This document shows positions 24,899-34,199 of a stretch of DNA of 64,000 bases, in pieces (the stretch's first letter is position 1; every line of letters begins with the position of its first letter). The stretch is from Thalassomonas viridans. Its GTDB lineage: Bacteria; Pseudomonadota; Gammaproteobacteria; Enterobacterales; Alteromonadaceae. The stretch lies in assembly GCF_000948985.2 (NCBI RefSeq), contig NZ_CP059733.1, forward strand, positions 1,178,001-1,242,000. Reading direction: 5' to 3'. The position numbers and the translations under genes are program-made. Below the pieces are notes generated by a model that saw only the letters and a list, made by a program, of their open reading frames with translations, had not been told where the DNA came from and did no database searches.

Positions 24899-25490
24899 GT
24901 GATAAGTCCTTTTCACGGCTACCGGCATATGTTCTGGGCTGCCGGAAAGTGTTTTTCAAACAGTATAGAAAAATTCTGCCGTATTGGAATATTTTTAGTA
25001 GTAAAGACCTACTAACAGGGTAGGACATGATTATTAAAGGGCAGGACAGCTGAAAAATTCCACTATATAAGGTTAATTGTCAGCCTGAGAACTGCACGGG
25101 TTTGTATGGCAGATCCAGTTAGCAGGCTGCTGGTTATTTCGCCCTTTGTTGAGTGATAGTTAAGCGTATAATAGCCCCGGGATAAAAAAAATGGCTGAAA
25201 GTTGTTGTAAAAGTATTCGGTGGTTATTCTAAAATATGCTTAACCATCTGTTTTTGTATATCGTATACAGTATTTGATATTTCCAATTAAATCACTATCT
25301 TTATCTTGATATTATTGTATGCAATTTTAAATTATACCATTTTGGTAGAATAAATATTTAAAAATAGCGAATAAAGTCTCGTTTTTGCCGCTTTTTATGC
25401 TTGACGTAGTTTTTTTTTTCTGAAACGGCCAATTCTTATTTGCTTTTTTGTTATTGGAGTGATTATTCTATTTCCTAATTTTTAATCAAT
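24899..25490. other. Long divergent intergenic region before oadGAB
   Basis: About 590 bases without a convincing gene, strongly AT-rich near the right end, between the divergent glycosidase-like operon and oadG. It contains a good -10 (TATAAT at about 25168), a 15-bp palindrome at 25255-25269, a 13-bp palindrome TACCATTTTGGTA at 25335-25347 and a T-run at about 25410. The length suggests regulation or an untranslated leader of the oad transcript; no small RNA can be defined from sequence alone. Confidence 0.4.
25255..25269. promoter_or_regulatory. Perfect palindrome TGTATATCGTATACA, candidate operator
   Basis: TGTATA and TATACA flank a TCG centre. GntR/FadR-type regulators of organic-acid genes commonly bind TGTATACA-like palindromes, and the next operon decarboxylates oxaloacetate, so this is a reasonable operator candidate. 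The link is inference. Confidence 0.4.
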
Positions 25491-25766
25491 ATGGATGTAA
25501 GGATGGATCAGATATTTATTGAAGCAGGCACCCTGATGCTTGCCGGTATGGTATTTGTTTTTGCTTTTTTAGGCTTGCTGGTTATTATTATTTCAACGGT
25601 GTTAGCCCCCCTGGCAAACAAATATCCGGATGCCAAGCCTTCATCTGTACCTGTACCCGCCGCTAAAAGTGATACAAACACTGAACAGGGAATATCACCT
25701 GCTATCGTTGCGGCAATCACCTCTGCAGTTGTTCGTTACCGCCAACAACATAAAATAACGAAATAG
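25491..25766 (+). CDS. oadG: Oxaloacetate decarboxylase gamma subunit
   Basis: A 91-residue single-span membrane protein: a short N-terminus, one helix ([21 protein letters not shown]), a linker rich in Pro/Ala/Ser and a soluble C-terminal tail. OadG anchors the alpha subunit to the membrane beta subunit, and in known systems holds a zinc ion through C-terminal residues. The first ATG at 25491 lacks a clear ribosome-binding site; ATG at 25503, four residues on, matches the usual N-terminus and is equally likely. It is the first gene of oadGAB, 11 bp before oadA. Confidence 0.85.
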   Translation: MDVRMDQIFIEAGTLMLAGMVFVFAFLGLLVIIISTVLAPLANKYPDAKPSSVPVPAAKSDTNTEQGISPAIVAAITSAVVRYRQQHKITK

Positions 25767-25777
25767 GAACACGAAGA

Positions 25778-27571
25778 ATGACGAAACCACTAGGTATTAC
25801 CGAGGTTGTCTTAAGAGACGGGCACCAATCCCTTTTAGCGACACGTTTACGACTCGAAGATATGTTGCCTATCGCAGCTAAGCTTGATGACATAGGTTAC
25901 TGGTCCATTGAGTCCTGGGGCGGCGCCACCTTTGATTCCTGTATTCGTTATTTGGGGGAAGATCCCTGGGAGCGTATCCGCGCCCTGAAAAAGGCGATGC
26001 CGAAAACCAAACAGCAGATGTTGTTCCGCGGCCAGAATATTCTGGGTTACCGCCATTATGCCGACGATGTGGTGGAGAAGTTTGTCGAGCGCGCCCATGT
26101 CAACGGTATTGATGTGTTCCGTATTTTTGATGCCATGAATGATGTCCGCAACCTGCAGACGGCGATCAAAGCCGCGGTCAAGGTAGGGGCGCATGCCCAG
26201 GGCACCTTAAGCTATACCGAAAGCCCGGTGCATACCCTGGAAGGCTGGCTCACTATGGCCAAGCAGCTTGAAGACATGGGGGCGCATTCTTTATGTATTA
26301 AAGACATGGCGGGGTTGTTAAAGCCTTACGACGGTGCTGAGCTGATCAGCAAACTCAAAGAAACCGTGTCTTTACCTATTTCCCTGCATTGCCACGCCAC
26401 GACCGGCTTAAGCATTGCCACCCATATGAAGGCGATAGACGCCGATGTTGATGTTATCGATACCTCGATTTCTTCCATGAGTATGACTTACGGCCATTCT
26501 CCCACGGAAACCCTGGTGTCTATGGTGGCAGGGACTGAACGCGATACCGGCCTGGATATGGTAAAACTGGCGGAAGTGGCTGCTTACTTCCGCGATATCC
26601 GGGAAAAATATGCCCAGTTTGAAGGCAGCCTTAAAGGCGTGGATGCCAGGATTTTACTGGCCCAGGTGCCGGGGGGCATGCTGACCAATATGGAGAACCA
26701 GCTGAAAGAACAGGGGGCTGCCGACCGCCTCGATGAAGTTTTGACGGAAATTCCCAAAGTACGCAAAGACTTAGGCTATATTCCCTTGGTAACGCCGACC
26801 TCGCAAATTGTCGGCACCCAGGCGGTGCTTAATGTGCTGACCGGCGAGCGTTATAAGTCTATCACCAAGGAAACCGCCGGGGTATTAAAAGGCGAATACG
26901 GCGCCACCGCGGATAAGGTGAATGCCGAACTCCAGGCCCAGGTATTAAACGGCGGGCAGGCCATTACCTGCCGTCCCGCCGATTTGCTGTCGCCGGAAAT
27001 GGATAAGCTGACGCTGGAGCTGGAAGGCCTGGCCCAGGAAAAAGGCATTTCCCTGGCAGAGGAGACAGTCGACGATGTCCTGACCTATGCCCTGTTCCCG
27101 CAGATCGGCCTGAAATTCCTGGAAAACCGCGATAATGCCGACGCTTTTGAGCCTGAGCCCGGCCTGGTTACCACCGAGCCGAAAGCAACTGCCGAAGCGG
27201 CGCCGACTAATAAGGCCAGCGCGGCGGCTGAAAGCTATTCCGTGAGTGTTGACGGTAAGGTTTATGATGTGGTGGTGGGGCCGGGAGGCGCCATCAAGGA
27301 TATCAGTTTTGCCGCCGTGGGGGATGAAGCCATTAAGCAGTCGACCTCGGTCAGCGCCGAAGAAACCCTGAATGCGCCGCTGGCGGGTAACATCTTTAAG
27401 GTGCTGGTAAAACCGGGAGACAGGGTTGCCGCCAATGATGTGGTGATCATTATGGAAGCGATGAAGATGGAAACGGAAGTTCGCGCCGTCACCGACGGTG
27501 AAGTGACCGCCCTGCATGCCAAAGAAGGTGATTCGGTTGCCGTTGGTGAAGCCTTACTGAGCCTGGTATAG
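25778..27571 (+). CDS. oadA: Oxaloacetate decarboxylase alpha subunit (biotin-containing)
   Basis: A 597-residue carboxyltransferase. The N-terminal HMGL-like TIM barrel (about 1-270) opens with [17 protein letters not shown], which holds the metal-binding Asp; PYC_OADA-like helices follow to about 480. An Ala/Pro-rich linker leads to the C-terminal biotinyl domain, with the biotinylated Lys in [12 protein letters not shown]. It moves the C4 carboxyl of oxaloacetate to biotin, releasing pyruvate; the beta subunit then decarboxylates carboxybiotin and pumps Na+. Length and motifs are complete. It lies between oadG and oadB with 11- and 9-bp gaps. Confidence 0.95.
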   Translation: MTKPLGITEVVLRDGHQSLLATRLRLEDMLPIAAKLDDIGYWSIESWGGATFDSCIRYLGEDPWERIRALKKAMPKTKQQMLFRGQNILGYRHYADDVVEKFVERAHVNGIDVFRIFDAMNDVRNLQTAIKAAVKVGAHAQGTLSYTESPVHTLEGWLTMAKQLEDMGAHSLCIKDMAGLLKPYDGAELISKLKETVSLPISLHCHATTGLSIATHMKAIDADVDVIDTSISSMSMTYGHSPTETLVSMVAGTERDTGLDMVKLAEVAAYFRDIREKYAQFEGSLKGVDARILLAQVPGGMLTNMENQLKEQGAADRLDEVLTEIPKVRKDLGYIPLVTPTSQIVGTQAVLNVLTGERYKSITKETAGVLKGEYGATADKVNAELQAQVLNGGQAITCRPADLLSPEMDKLTLELEGLAQEKGISLAEETVDDVLTYALFPQIGLKFLENRDNADAFEPEPGLVTTEPKATAEAAPTNKASAAAESYSVSVDGKVYDVVVGPGGAIKDISFAAVGDEAIKQSTSVSAEETLNAPLAGNIFKVLVKPGDRVAANDVVIIMEAMKMETEVRAVTDGEVTALHAKEGDSVAVGEALLSLV

Positions 27572-27580
27572 GAAAAGCCG

Positions 27581-28714
27581 ATGGAATCCTTAAATACTTT
27601 ATGGCTATCCACTGGCCTGGCCAACTTTGAGCTGGGCCAGATCATTATGATGCTGGTGGGCTGTGGTTTATTGTACCTGGCGATAGCGAAAAGCTTTGAG
27701 CCTTTGCTGCTGGTGCCTATGGGCTTTGGTGCGATATTGACCAATATTCCGGTGGCGGGCTTTTCCGAAGTCGGCGGCCTGTTGCATTATATCTATTATG
27801 CGGGCATAGATACCGGCATTTTCCCGTTGCTGATCTTTATGGGGGTGGGGGCCATGACGGACTTCGGCGCCCTGATTGCTAACCCGAAAACCTTGTTTTT
27901 AGGGGCGGCGGCCCAGTTCGGGATTTTTGCGACCTTATTCGGCGCCATTGCCTTAAATGCCGTGCCCGGTTTTGAGTTCAGCTTAAAAGACGCTTCGGCG
28001 ATCGCCATTATCGGCGGCGCCGACGGTCCGACGGCAATATTCCTGGCGTCGAAACTGGCGCCGGATTTATTAGGGGCGATTGCCGTGGCGGCTTATTCCT
28101 ATATGGCGCTGGTGCCTATTATTCAGCCGCCGATCATGCGTGCCCTGACTACCGAGCAGGAGCGTAAGATAGAGATGTCTCAGTTGCGCCATGTGACTAA
28201 AATCGAGAAAGTGGTTTTCCCGCTGGCGGTATTACTGATGACCATCTTCTTTTTACCGGCGGCAACGCCACTGGTGGGCATGTTCTGCCTGGGCAACCTG
28301 ATGCGTGAATGCGGCGTGGTAGACAGGTTAAGTGCCACGGCGCAGAACGAACTGATCAATATCGTGACTATCTTTTTGGGGTTAGGGGTCGGCTCTAAGC
28401 TGAGTGCCGATAAATTCCTCAATGTTGAAACTTTAGGTATCCTGGGCCTGGGGGCGGTGGCGTTCTCTATCGGTACAGCTTCCGGGGTATTAATGGCCAA
28501 GGTTATGAATAAGCTCTCCAAAGAGCCGATTAATCCCCTGATCGGGGCGGCCGGAGTGTCTGCCGTACCTATGGCGGCGCGGGTGTCGAACAAGGTAGGC
28601 CTGGAAGCCAATCCCCATAACTTTTTGCTGATGCATGCCATGGGACCCAATGTTGCCGGTGTGCTTGGCTCTGCGGTAGCAGCGGGGATATTGTTGGCTT
28701 TAGTTGGCGGATAA
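27581..28714 (+). CDS. oadB: Oxaloacetate decarboxylase beta subunit (Na+ pump)
   Basis: A 377-residue integral membrane protein with about ten hydrophobic segments. [19 protein letters not shown] is the family signature holding the conserved Asp that takes part in carboxybiotin decarboxylation and Na+ transport; [14 protein letters not shown] and [25 protein letters not shown] sections near the end are also diagnostic. It converts the energy of decarboxylation into a sodium gradient across the inner membrane. AGGAAAAGCCG precedes the ATG. A tandem-repeat array follows 78 bp after its stop. Confidence 0.95.
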   Translation: MESLNTLWLSTGLANFELGQIIMMLVGCGLLYLAIAKSFEPLLLVPMGFGAILTNIPVAGFSEVGGLLHYIYYAGIDTGIFPLLIFMGVGAMTDFGALIANPKTLFLGAAAQFGIFATLFGAIALNAVPGFEFSLKDASAIAIIGGADGPTAIFLASKLAPDLLGAIAVAAYSYMALVPIIQPPIMRALTTEQERKIEMSQLRHVTKIEKVVFPLAVLLMTIFFLPAATPLVGMFCLGNLMRECGVVDRLSATAQNELINIVTIFLGLGVGSKLSADKFLNVETLGILGLGAVAFSIGTASGVLMAKVMNKLSKEPINPLIGAAGVSAVPMAARVSNKVGLEANPHNFLLMHAMGPNVAGVLGSAVAAGILLALVGG

Positions 28715-28792
28715 GCGCCGGCAAATCATAGGTTGCAGATAGACTGCCCGGTTCTAAAGGTGAACATAGCCTCTATGCTCACCTTTGTTATA

Positions 28793-29020
28793 TACAGGAT
28801 GTATGGTATGCCGCGGTTGCATGGAAGCAAAGGAGTGGCGGTACAGGATGTATGGTATGCCGCGGTTGCATGGAAGCAAAGGAGTGGCGGTACAGGACGT
28901 ATGGTATGCCGCGGTTGCATGGAAGCAAAGAAGCGGCGATACAGGACGTATGGTATGCCGCGGTTGCATGGAAGCAAAGAAGCGGCGGTACAGTATGTAT
29001 GTTATTGCTCCTGTACAGCT
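28793..29020. repeat. Tandem array of 49-bp repeats, four units plus a degenerate one
   Basis: Four near-identical 49-bp units lie head to tail (28793-28841, 28842-28890, 28891-28939, 28940-28988); a decayed fifth runs to about 29020. Each contains TACAGGATGTA (an 11-base palindrome) and TTGCATGGAAGCAA (stem TTGC/GCAA). Units differ by single changes. A length of 49 is not a multiple of three, so the array is not a coding repeat. There are no unique spacers. On the minus strand each unit reads GCATACCATACATCCTGT, which links it to the 50-bp array at 36.15-36.47 kb. Confidence 0.9.
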
Positions 29021-29236
29021 AAAAACTTTCATCGCCTTCGTCAGATGTTTCATCGTTTCTTCGTTTTTTTCGTTATTTTTTTCAGGCACAGACGCTTGCC
29101 CTGAAACCCCAGGCTAATGCTTGCTTAATAAGTTTTTAATACAAAGGCTTAATTACGCGGCTGTAATACTCCCCGCTTTTGGCATATCCCGTGCTCTGCC
29201 AATACCAGTGTTACGATAAAACTGAAGGTGGTTTTG

Positions 29237-31384
29237 ATGGAATTATTACACATGAGTTTACAGCTGAAAGTTACCTTGCTTAAACGCCTGGCAGTGATAG
29301 GGGGATTAGTTATTTGTGTCTGTTTATTGGTTTCTGGCGGCTTTATCAAGCAGGAAACACAGTTAAACGAGGGCGGTAAAGTTTCTTACCTTATTCAGGG
29401 GCACAGCAGTGCCGTGCTTAAACAACTGGCCCGGCGCCAGCAGCTGGCTGTCAGTCATGAATTGCCTCTGATAAATGCCATTGCCGCCGAGTTAACGCCA
29501 GGTCAGCACGAGCAGCTGCTTAAATCCCCTGAGGTCAGGCGCATTATGGTAAATGCCCGTGTGGCGACTACCGCGGGTGTTGTCGCTGACAGACTGGTCG
29601 GAGAGCCGTTTTTAACTTTTTTTAGAAAAAAGGTCAGCTGGAAGTTCAGGAACAAGAGTGAAAAACAGGCGCGCCTGGCCAGGATTAAATTGTCATGGCC
29701 GGTTGAGAACGGCATTTTGCGGGCTTTTGTGATCAATCATCAAACTGAAATTGACACCCGGGATTTAGCCGTAAGCAGTGACGGCACTTTTAACCATTTA
29801 ATTTTACCGGCTTCACTGTTAGGCAGCAGCGACAGGATAGCTGCCGGTGAGACAATAAAATATAGCATGAAGTTTACTGTCCAGCCGACTACAGACACCG
29901 GGCTTTATTCTATTCTTCTGAGGTTTTCCAAGGATAATTCCAAGTTTGTGTTTGAAGAAGGCCAGGGGCGTTTGCTGGGGGGACATGGTGAAAACCTGCG
30001 TAATACCGAATATCCGGAGGCGGTCGGCGCCGAGCAGTTATATCAGCAGGGGATTAATGGCCAGGGGGTAACGGTAGCCGTGATCGACAGCGGTTTGCGG
30101 GACGTGCTGAAAAGCAGCATGCAAAACATTAAAAAAGGCAACCGCATCAAAGCCTTTTATAATGCTATCGACGATACTTTAGTGGATACCCAGGCATTTG
30201 ACAGCGGCGATGCCGAAGAAAACGGTTATTTGCAGGACGGAAACGGTCACGGCACTCATGTTACTTCGATCATTCTCAGTTTTTTAAAGAACGTGGATCA
30301 GGAAACCGGCCTGGCGAAAACCTCCCGTAACAGCATAGCGCCGAAAGCGAACCTGGTGGCGGTTAAAGCACTGGATGCCAGCGGCCAGGGCAGTTATGCC
30401 GATGTGATCCGGGCGATTGGTTTTGTTGTCGATAACAAGGACAAATATGATATTCGCGTGCTCAACCTGTCTTTGAGCGCGCCGGTAAAATCCCATTACT
30501 GGGACGATCCGTTAAACCAGGCGGTGATGGCTGCGTGGAAGGCGGGCATAGTGGTGGTGGCCTCTGCCGGTAACGGCGGGCCTGATGCCATGAGTATCGG
30601 GGTTCCCGGTAACAACCCTTATGTGATCACCGTAGGCGCCACTTCGGACGCTTACTCCAGTGATTATGCCGACGATGACTTTTTGGCGGCATTTTCCGCA
30701 GCCGGTCCTACCTATGAAGGTTTTGTCAAACCCGATGTGGTGGCCCCCGGTGGTCATATTCTCGGACTGATGCACGGTGATGATCAGCTTGCCCTTGTGC
30801 ATGACAATTATCAGGATGGAGAGGGCTGGTTTATGATGTCGGGCACCTCTCAGGCGGCAGCGATTGTTTCCGGTATTGCTGTGCTGATGATACAGGAAGA
30901 ACTGGACCTGACCCCGGATGATGTAAAATGTCGGCTAATGAGCAGCGCCAAACCTGCAGTGAACAGTCAGGGAGAGTTGGCGGTCAGTGTTTTCCAGCAA
31001 GGGGCCGGTTTGGTTGATGCCTATTGGGCGGTGCACTCTACAGCTATGGGCTGTGCCAACCGGGGGCTGGATATAGAGGCGGATATTGCCGGCACCAGTC
31101 ATTTCGGTGGTTTTGCCAACCAGGATGAGCATGGCAATTATTATGTTCAGGGGCTGGAAGGAAATGGGTATCTTTGGGGAGAAGGCTATCTGTGGTCGGA
31201 CGGCTATTTGTGGTCGGACGGTTATTTATGGGCGGACGGCTATCTGTGGGCAGACGGTTACCTGTGGTCGGACGGTTACCTGTGGTCGGACGGTTATTTA
31301 TGGGCGGACGGCTATCTGTGGTCAGACGGTTACCTGTGGGCAGACGGGAGTATCGAGGCCAATACCTGGGTCAGCCAGGAATAA
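29237..31384 (+). CDS. S8-family subtilase with C-terminal GYLW(S/A)D repeats
   Basis: A 715-residue exported serine protease. A signal or anchor helix (LAVIGGLVICVCLLVSGGF) is followed by an inhibitor-like propeptide region (about 40-110), an unknown beta region (about 125-250) and the subtilisin domain from about 265. The triad is visible: Asp in VAVIDSGL (about 283), His in GNGHGTHVTSI (about 340) and Ser in MSGTSQAAAI (about 538). The C-terminus has ten exact hexapeptides GYLWxD and ends with a short tail. ATG at 29237 is chosen for AAGGTGG just upstream. The tail is not a standard secretion signal such as PPC; its role may be surface or substrate binding. Confidence 0.9.
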   Translation: MELLHMSLQLKVTLLKRLAVIGGLVICVCLLVSGGFIKQETQLNEGGKVSYLIQGHSSAVLKQLARRQQLAVSHELPLINAIAAELTPGQHEQLLKSPEVRRIMVNARVATTAGVVADRLVGEPFLTFFRKKVSWKFRNKSEKQARLARIKLSWPVENGILRAFVINHQTEIDTRDLAVSSDGTFNHLILPASLLGSSDRIAAGETIKYSMKFTVQPTTDTGLYSILLRFSKDNSKFVFEEGQGRLLGGHGENLRNTEYPEAVGAEQLYQQGINGQGVTVAVIDSGLRDVLKSSMQNIKKGNRIKAFYNAIDDTLVDTQAFDSGDAEENGYLQDGNGHGTHVTSIILSFLKNVDQETGLAKTSRNSIAPKANLVAVKALDASGQGSYADVIRAIGFVVDNKDKYDIRVLNLSLSAPVKSHYWDDPLNQAVMAAWKAGIVVVASAGNGGPDAMSIGVPGNNPYVITVGATSDAYSSDYADDDFLAAFSAAGPTYEGFVKPDVVAPGGHILGLMHGDDQLALVHDNYQDGEGWFMMSGTSQAAAIVSGIAVLMIQEELDLTPDDVKCRLMSSAKPAVNSQGELAVSVFQQGAGLVDAYWAVHSTAMGCANRGLDIEADIAGTSHFGGFANQDEHGNYYVQGLEGNGYLWGEGYLWSDGYLWSDGYLWADGYLWADGYLWSDGYLWSDGYLWADGYLWSDGYLWADGSIEANTWVSQE
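31166..31345 (+). repeat. Ten 18-bp coding repeats (GYLW-S/A/G-D/E)
   Basis: Exactly ten 18-bp units encode GYLWGE once, then GYLWSD or GYLWAD nine times. The codons for Gly, Tyr and Leu vary (TAT/TAC; CTT/CTG/TTG/TTA), while the amino acids do not. This shows selection at protein level after expansion, not just recent DNA slippage. Confidence 0.95.
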
Positions 31385-31391
31385 AGGTAAA

Positions 31392-31412
31392 CAGCCCGGC
31401 CTGGCCGGGCTG
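31392..31412. terminator. Strong hairpin between convergent genes
   Basis: CAGCCCGGCC and GGCCGGGCTG pair around one T, giving a 10-bp GC-rich stem between the subtilase stop and the pdxH stop. No T-run follows; it probably acts as a bidirectional terminator with help from other factors. Confidence 0.5.
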
Positions 31413-31440
31413 CATGACGTGAGCGACTATCTTACCGGGG

Positions 31441-32094
31441 TTAAGGGTGCAGTTTATATTGCTGCCAGTTGTCCCCGGCTTTTTCGAAACAGATCCTGTC
31501 GTGCAGACGGCTGGCGCGCCCCTGCCAGAATTCAATGTATTTGGGTTTTACCCGCCAGCCGCCCCAAAATTCAGGGTGAGGTACCTGCTGACCGGCAAAC
31601 TTGTCGTTGAAGTATCTAAACCGGGATTGTAATTCGTTTTCTTCGCTGATCTTCTGACTCTGTTTTGAGGCCCAGGCGCCTACCTGGCTGCCGCGATCCC
31701 GGCTGTGAAAATACTCGGCAGATTCTTCCTGGGTGACTTTTTCAACTTCCCCTTCGATACGGATTTGTCTTTGCAGCACATTCCAGTGAAACAGCAGGGC
31801 AACCTTATTGTTTTCTTCCAATACCTGGCTTTTGCGGCTGGCGTAATTGGTATAAAAGACAAAGCCTTTTTCATCGAAAGACTTCAGCAATACCATACGT
31901 GAACTCGGGTAGCCGTCTTTGGAGCAGCTGCTGATCGACATGGCTTCGGGCAATAAAATGCCTGATTTATTGGCGTCTTTAAACCAGAGGTCGAATAAGG
32001 TGATGGGATCCGTGTCGGCTGAAATTTCCGGTAATGGCAATGCAACACCCTGACCAAAGGTGAAAAGACAGCGCAGTTTTTCTAAAAAAGTCAT
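31441..32094 (-). CDS. pdxH: Pyridoxine/pyridoxamine 5'-phosphate oxidase
   Basis: A 217-residue FMN enzyme that oxidises PNP or PMP to pyridoxal 5'-phosphate, the last step of vitamin B6 synthesis and salvage. Typical blocks: DPITLFDLWFKDA, PSSRMVLLKSFDEKGFVFYTNYASRKS (FMN binding), QIRIEGEVEKV, HSRDRGSQVGAWAS, and the C-terminal WGGWRVKP, EFWQGRASRLHDR. Length equals the E. coli enzyme. It acts as a dimer in the cytoplasm. It lies alone between convergent and tandem neighbours. Confidence 0.95.
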   Translation of the reverse strand: MTFLEKLRCLFTFGQGVALPLPEISADTDPITLFDLWFKDANKSGILLPEAMSISSCSKDGYPSSRMVLLKSFDEKGFVFYTNYASRKSQVLEENNKVALLFHWNVLQRQIRIEGEVEKVTQEESAEYFHSRDRGSQVGAWASKQSQKISEENELQSRFRYFNDKFAGQQVPHPEFWGGWRVKPKYIEFWQGRASRLHDRICFEKAGDNWQQYKLHP

Positions 32095-32201
32095 GAATTG
32101 AGTCAGTTACAGGCTAAAACGAATAAAACAGGGGCGTATAGTAGCAGTTTTTGGCTAAGAGCGGAGAGAAAAAAGGACAATTATCTTGAGTTATTTTGCA
32201 A

Positions 32202-32226
32202 CAGGCCGGCCTTTGGGGCCGGCCTG
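32202..32226 (-). terminator. GC-rich hairpin after the M20 peptidase gene
   Basis: CAGGCCGGCC pairs with GGCCGGCCTG around a five-base loop, 15 bp after the stop of the minus-strand M20 gene. The following T content is low, so strength is uncertain. Confidence 0.55.
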
Positions 32227-32240
32227 CAGTGCTGTCCCTG

Positions 32241-33539
32241 TTATTTCGGGCTTGCCATATAGTCCAGCGTCAGATTGGTGAGCAGCCTGACCCCAAGTTT
32301 CATGCCGCTTTCATCAATACGGAACTCCGGGGTGTGGTGATCCGGGGCCTGGGATTTGGGCATGTTTTTGTCTTTGCCGCCGACAAAGAGATACAGGCCG
32401 GGAACCTGCTCCTGGAAGAAAGAGAAGTCTTCCGCGCCGGTGACGGCACCTGTGACCCTAGCGTTGCCTTCACCTGCGGTGGCTTCAAGCACGGGCAGCA
32501 TTTTACGCATAAGCGACGGGTCGTTATAGGTGATGGGATAACTGTAATCCAGCGGTAAGGTGACTTCGGCGCTGGCATTCATGCTTTGGGCTATGCTGTT
32601 GACCTTGTTATGTACCGCTTTATGGATATGCTGGCGAATATTGGGGTTAAGGGTGCGGATAGTGCCCACCAGTTCCACTTCGCTGGGAATTATGTTGGAG
32701 CGGTTGCCGCCGTGGATCATGCCGATGGTGACTACAGCGGCGCTGTCGATCAGTTCAACTTCTCGGCTGACTATGGTTTGTAAGCCCATGATCACCTGGG
32801 CGGCGGTGACTATGGGATCAACACTGTTCCAGGGATAGGCGCCGTGGGACTGTTTGCCCTTGATTACTACCTTAAAGGGATCAACCGCCGCCATAATACC
32901 GCCCTCGCGGTAATAAACGGTGCCGACATCCTGATCTGAGCTGATATGCAGGCCGAAGATGACATCGACATCGGGAGACTTAAGCACGCCTTCCTTGACC
33001 ATAACTTCAGCGCCGCCGGTTTCCCCCGCGGGCGCCCCTTCTTCTGCCGGCTGGAAGATAAATTTCACTTTCCCTTTTAACTGGTCTTTCATGGTGGTGA
33101 GAATTTTCGCTGCCCCCATCAACATGGCGATATGGGTGTCATGGCCGCAGGCATGCATTACACCGACATCAAAACCTTCATGCGTGGTGCGTACCTTGGA
33201 AGCAAAGGGCAGATCAACCGCTTCCGTAACCGGCAGGGCGTCGATATCCGCCCGCAGGGCAACAACAGGTCCGGGTTTACCCGAGTCGAGCACGGCAACG
33301 ACCCCGGTTTTGGCAATACCGGTTTGTACCTCCAACCCCAGGGATTCAAGATATTTGGCTATGGCCTTTGCGGTTTCGAATTCCCGGTTGGACAGCTCAG
33401 GGTACTGGTGAAAATGGCGGCGCCATTTGATTACGTCACCTTCAATCTGATCCGCTAAACGGTCAACCTGGGAGTTGGTCGCATATGCCGGGGCTGTCAG
33501 GCCAAAGCCAAGTACGAGGGGGAGCAGGATTTTTTTCAT
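32241..33539 (-). CDS. Exported M20-family amidohydrolase (hippurate hydrolase-like)
   Basis: A 432-residue metallopeptidase-fold amidohydrolase with a signal peptide (KILLPLVLGFGLTAPAYA). The metal ligands are in MHACGHDTHIAM (Cys/His pair typical of the IAA-amino acid and hippurate hydrolase branch), FIFQPAEEGAPAGE and FGLHIS; GAEDFSFF and DHHTPEFRIDE close the site. A dimerisation domain occupies about 215-330. It should hydrolyse N-acyl amino acids in the periplasm. Periplasmic location is unusual for the branch but known in marine bacteria. It stands as a single gene. Confidence 0.9.
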   Translation of the reverse strand: MKKILLPLVLGFGLTAPAYATNSQVDRLADQIEGDVIKWRRHFHQYPELSNREFETAKAIAKYLESLGLEVQTGIAKTGVVAVLDSGKPGPVVALRADIDALPVTEAVDLPFASKVRTTHEGFDVGVMHACGHDTHIAMLMGAAKILTTMKDQLKGKVKFIFQPAEEGAPAGETGGAEVMVKEGVLKSPDVDVIFGLHISSDQDVGTVYYREGGIMAAVDPFKVVIKGKQSHGAYPWNSVDPIVTAAQVIMGLQTIVSREVELIDSAAVVTIGMIHGGNRSNIIPSEVELVGTIRTLNPNIRQHIHKAVHNKVNSIAQSMNASAEVTLPLDYSYPITYNDPSLMRKMLPVLEATAGEGNARVTGAVTGAEDFSFFQEQVPGLYLFVGGKDKNMPKSQAPDHHTPEFRIDESGMKLGVRLLTNLTLDYMASPK

Positions 33540-33676
33540 AACTCTCTTTCTTGTTGTTATCGATGAAAAACTAGCTTACTAGATTCAGCAGCTTTGTGCT
33601 AATCGAATAAGAATTCGGCAGGGACTTTTTCCTGGAGACGGGCGCGGACGGGAGCGAGTGTAAAAAGCGACAGGGC

Positions 33677-33850
33677 TTACCAGTCGTCGGTATCATCTAA
33701 CAGCTCTTTGAGTCTTTGCTGTTCTTTGAGTTCGTCGATACGTTTACGTACTTCGCTGTTATGCGCCGCCTGCTCTCCCTGCGGCAGGTCTTTATCGTAA
33801 TCGATCACTTTATTTTTCGGCATCAGATCTTCGGCTGAAAGATTGACCAT
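33677..33850 (-). CDS. Small charged protein, 57 aa, unknown
   Basis: A short acidic-basic protein with a helical C-terminal half (SEVRKRIDELKEQQRLKELLDD, ending DTDDW). No family is recognised. GTG or other starts upstream are possible, but ATG at 33850 has GGGAG five bases before it. The N-terminus (NLSAEDLMPKNKVIDYDKDL) is not membrane-like. Small proteins of this style are common in marine gammaproteobacteria and may bind RNA or other proteins, which is a guess. It lies apart from its neighbours. Confidence 0.6.
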   Translation of the reverse strand: MVNLSAEDLMPKNKVIDYDKDLPQGEQAAHNSEVRKRIDELKEQQRLKELLDDTDDW

Positions 33851-34199
33851 AATACTCCCTCCCTGGGTCAATGTATGTTAAGTAAAATTTTTGCTGCATT
33901 TGATTATTGACCCAACACAATTTGAACATAGGCAATATTTTTTGCTTTTTCAAATTTTGCTGCAGGCGGGTTTGATAACGGCAGTATTTTCCATGTCGGT
34001 CTTTTTGTTTGCTTCCTGATGCTTTCCCGGTTTATTTCTCAGGTTTTCAGTGACAACTTATGTCCTGAAAACCCGGGTTTTAAGCTAAAATGTAGTGAGC
34101 AGCGAACAGCTTGTAAGCTGCGCTTTAAGGAAATCTTTTCGAAGATATTAACGTAAGGACATCGTCGTTAACTGCTGACTTTATTTAAGAGTACATGCT
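33851..34199. other. Intergenic stretch of 349 bases
   Basis: No gene is supported. It holds the divergent promoters of the small gene at 33677 and the gene at 34200. One stem is visible: AGGTTTTCAG pairs with CTGAAAACC around about 34040-34072. Nothing else stands out. Confidence 0.4.

Noticed and set aside
28793..29020. CRISPR array
   Set aside because: Units are head-to-tail repeats without unique spacers and no cas gene is nearby. The same holds for 36151-36466.
28733..29117. Proteins encoded in the tandem-repeat arrays on either strand
   Set aside because: Open frames exist because the repeat lacks stops, but 49- and 50-bp units rotate the frame, so the translations are not true peptide repeats; no ribosome-binding sites.
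31086..31610. Alternative-frame repeat proteins over the subtilase tail
   Set aside because: They are by-products of the 18-bp repeat. Synonymous codon variation supports only the GYLW frame.
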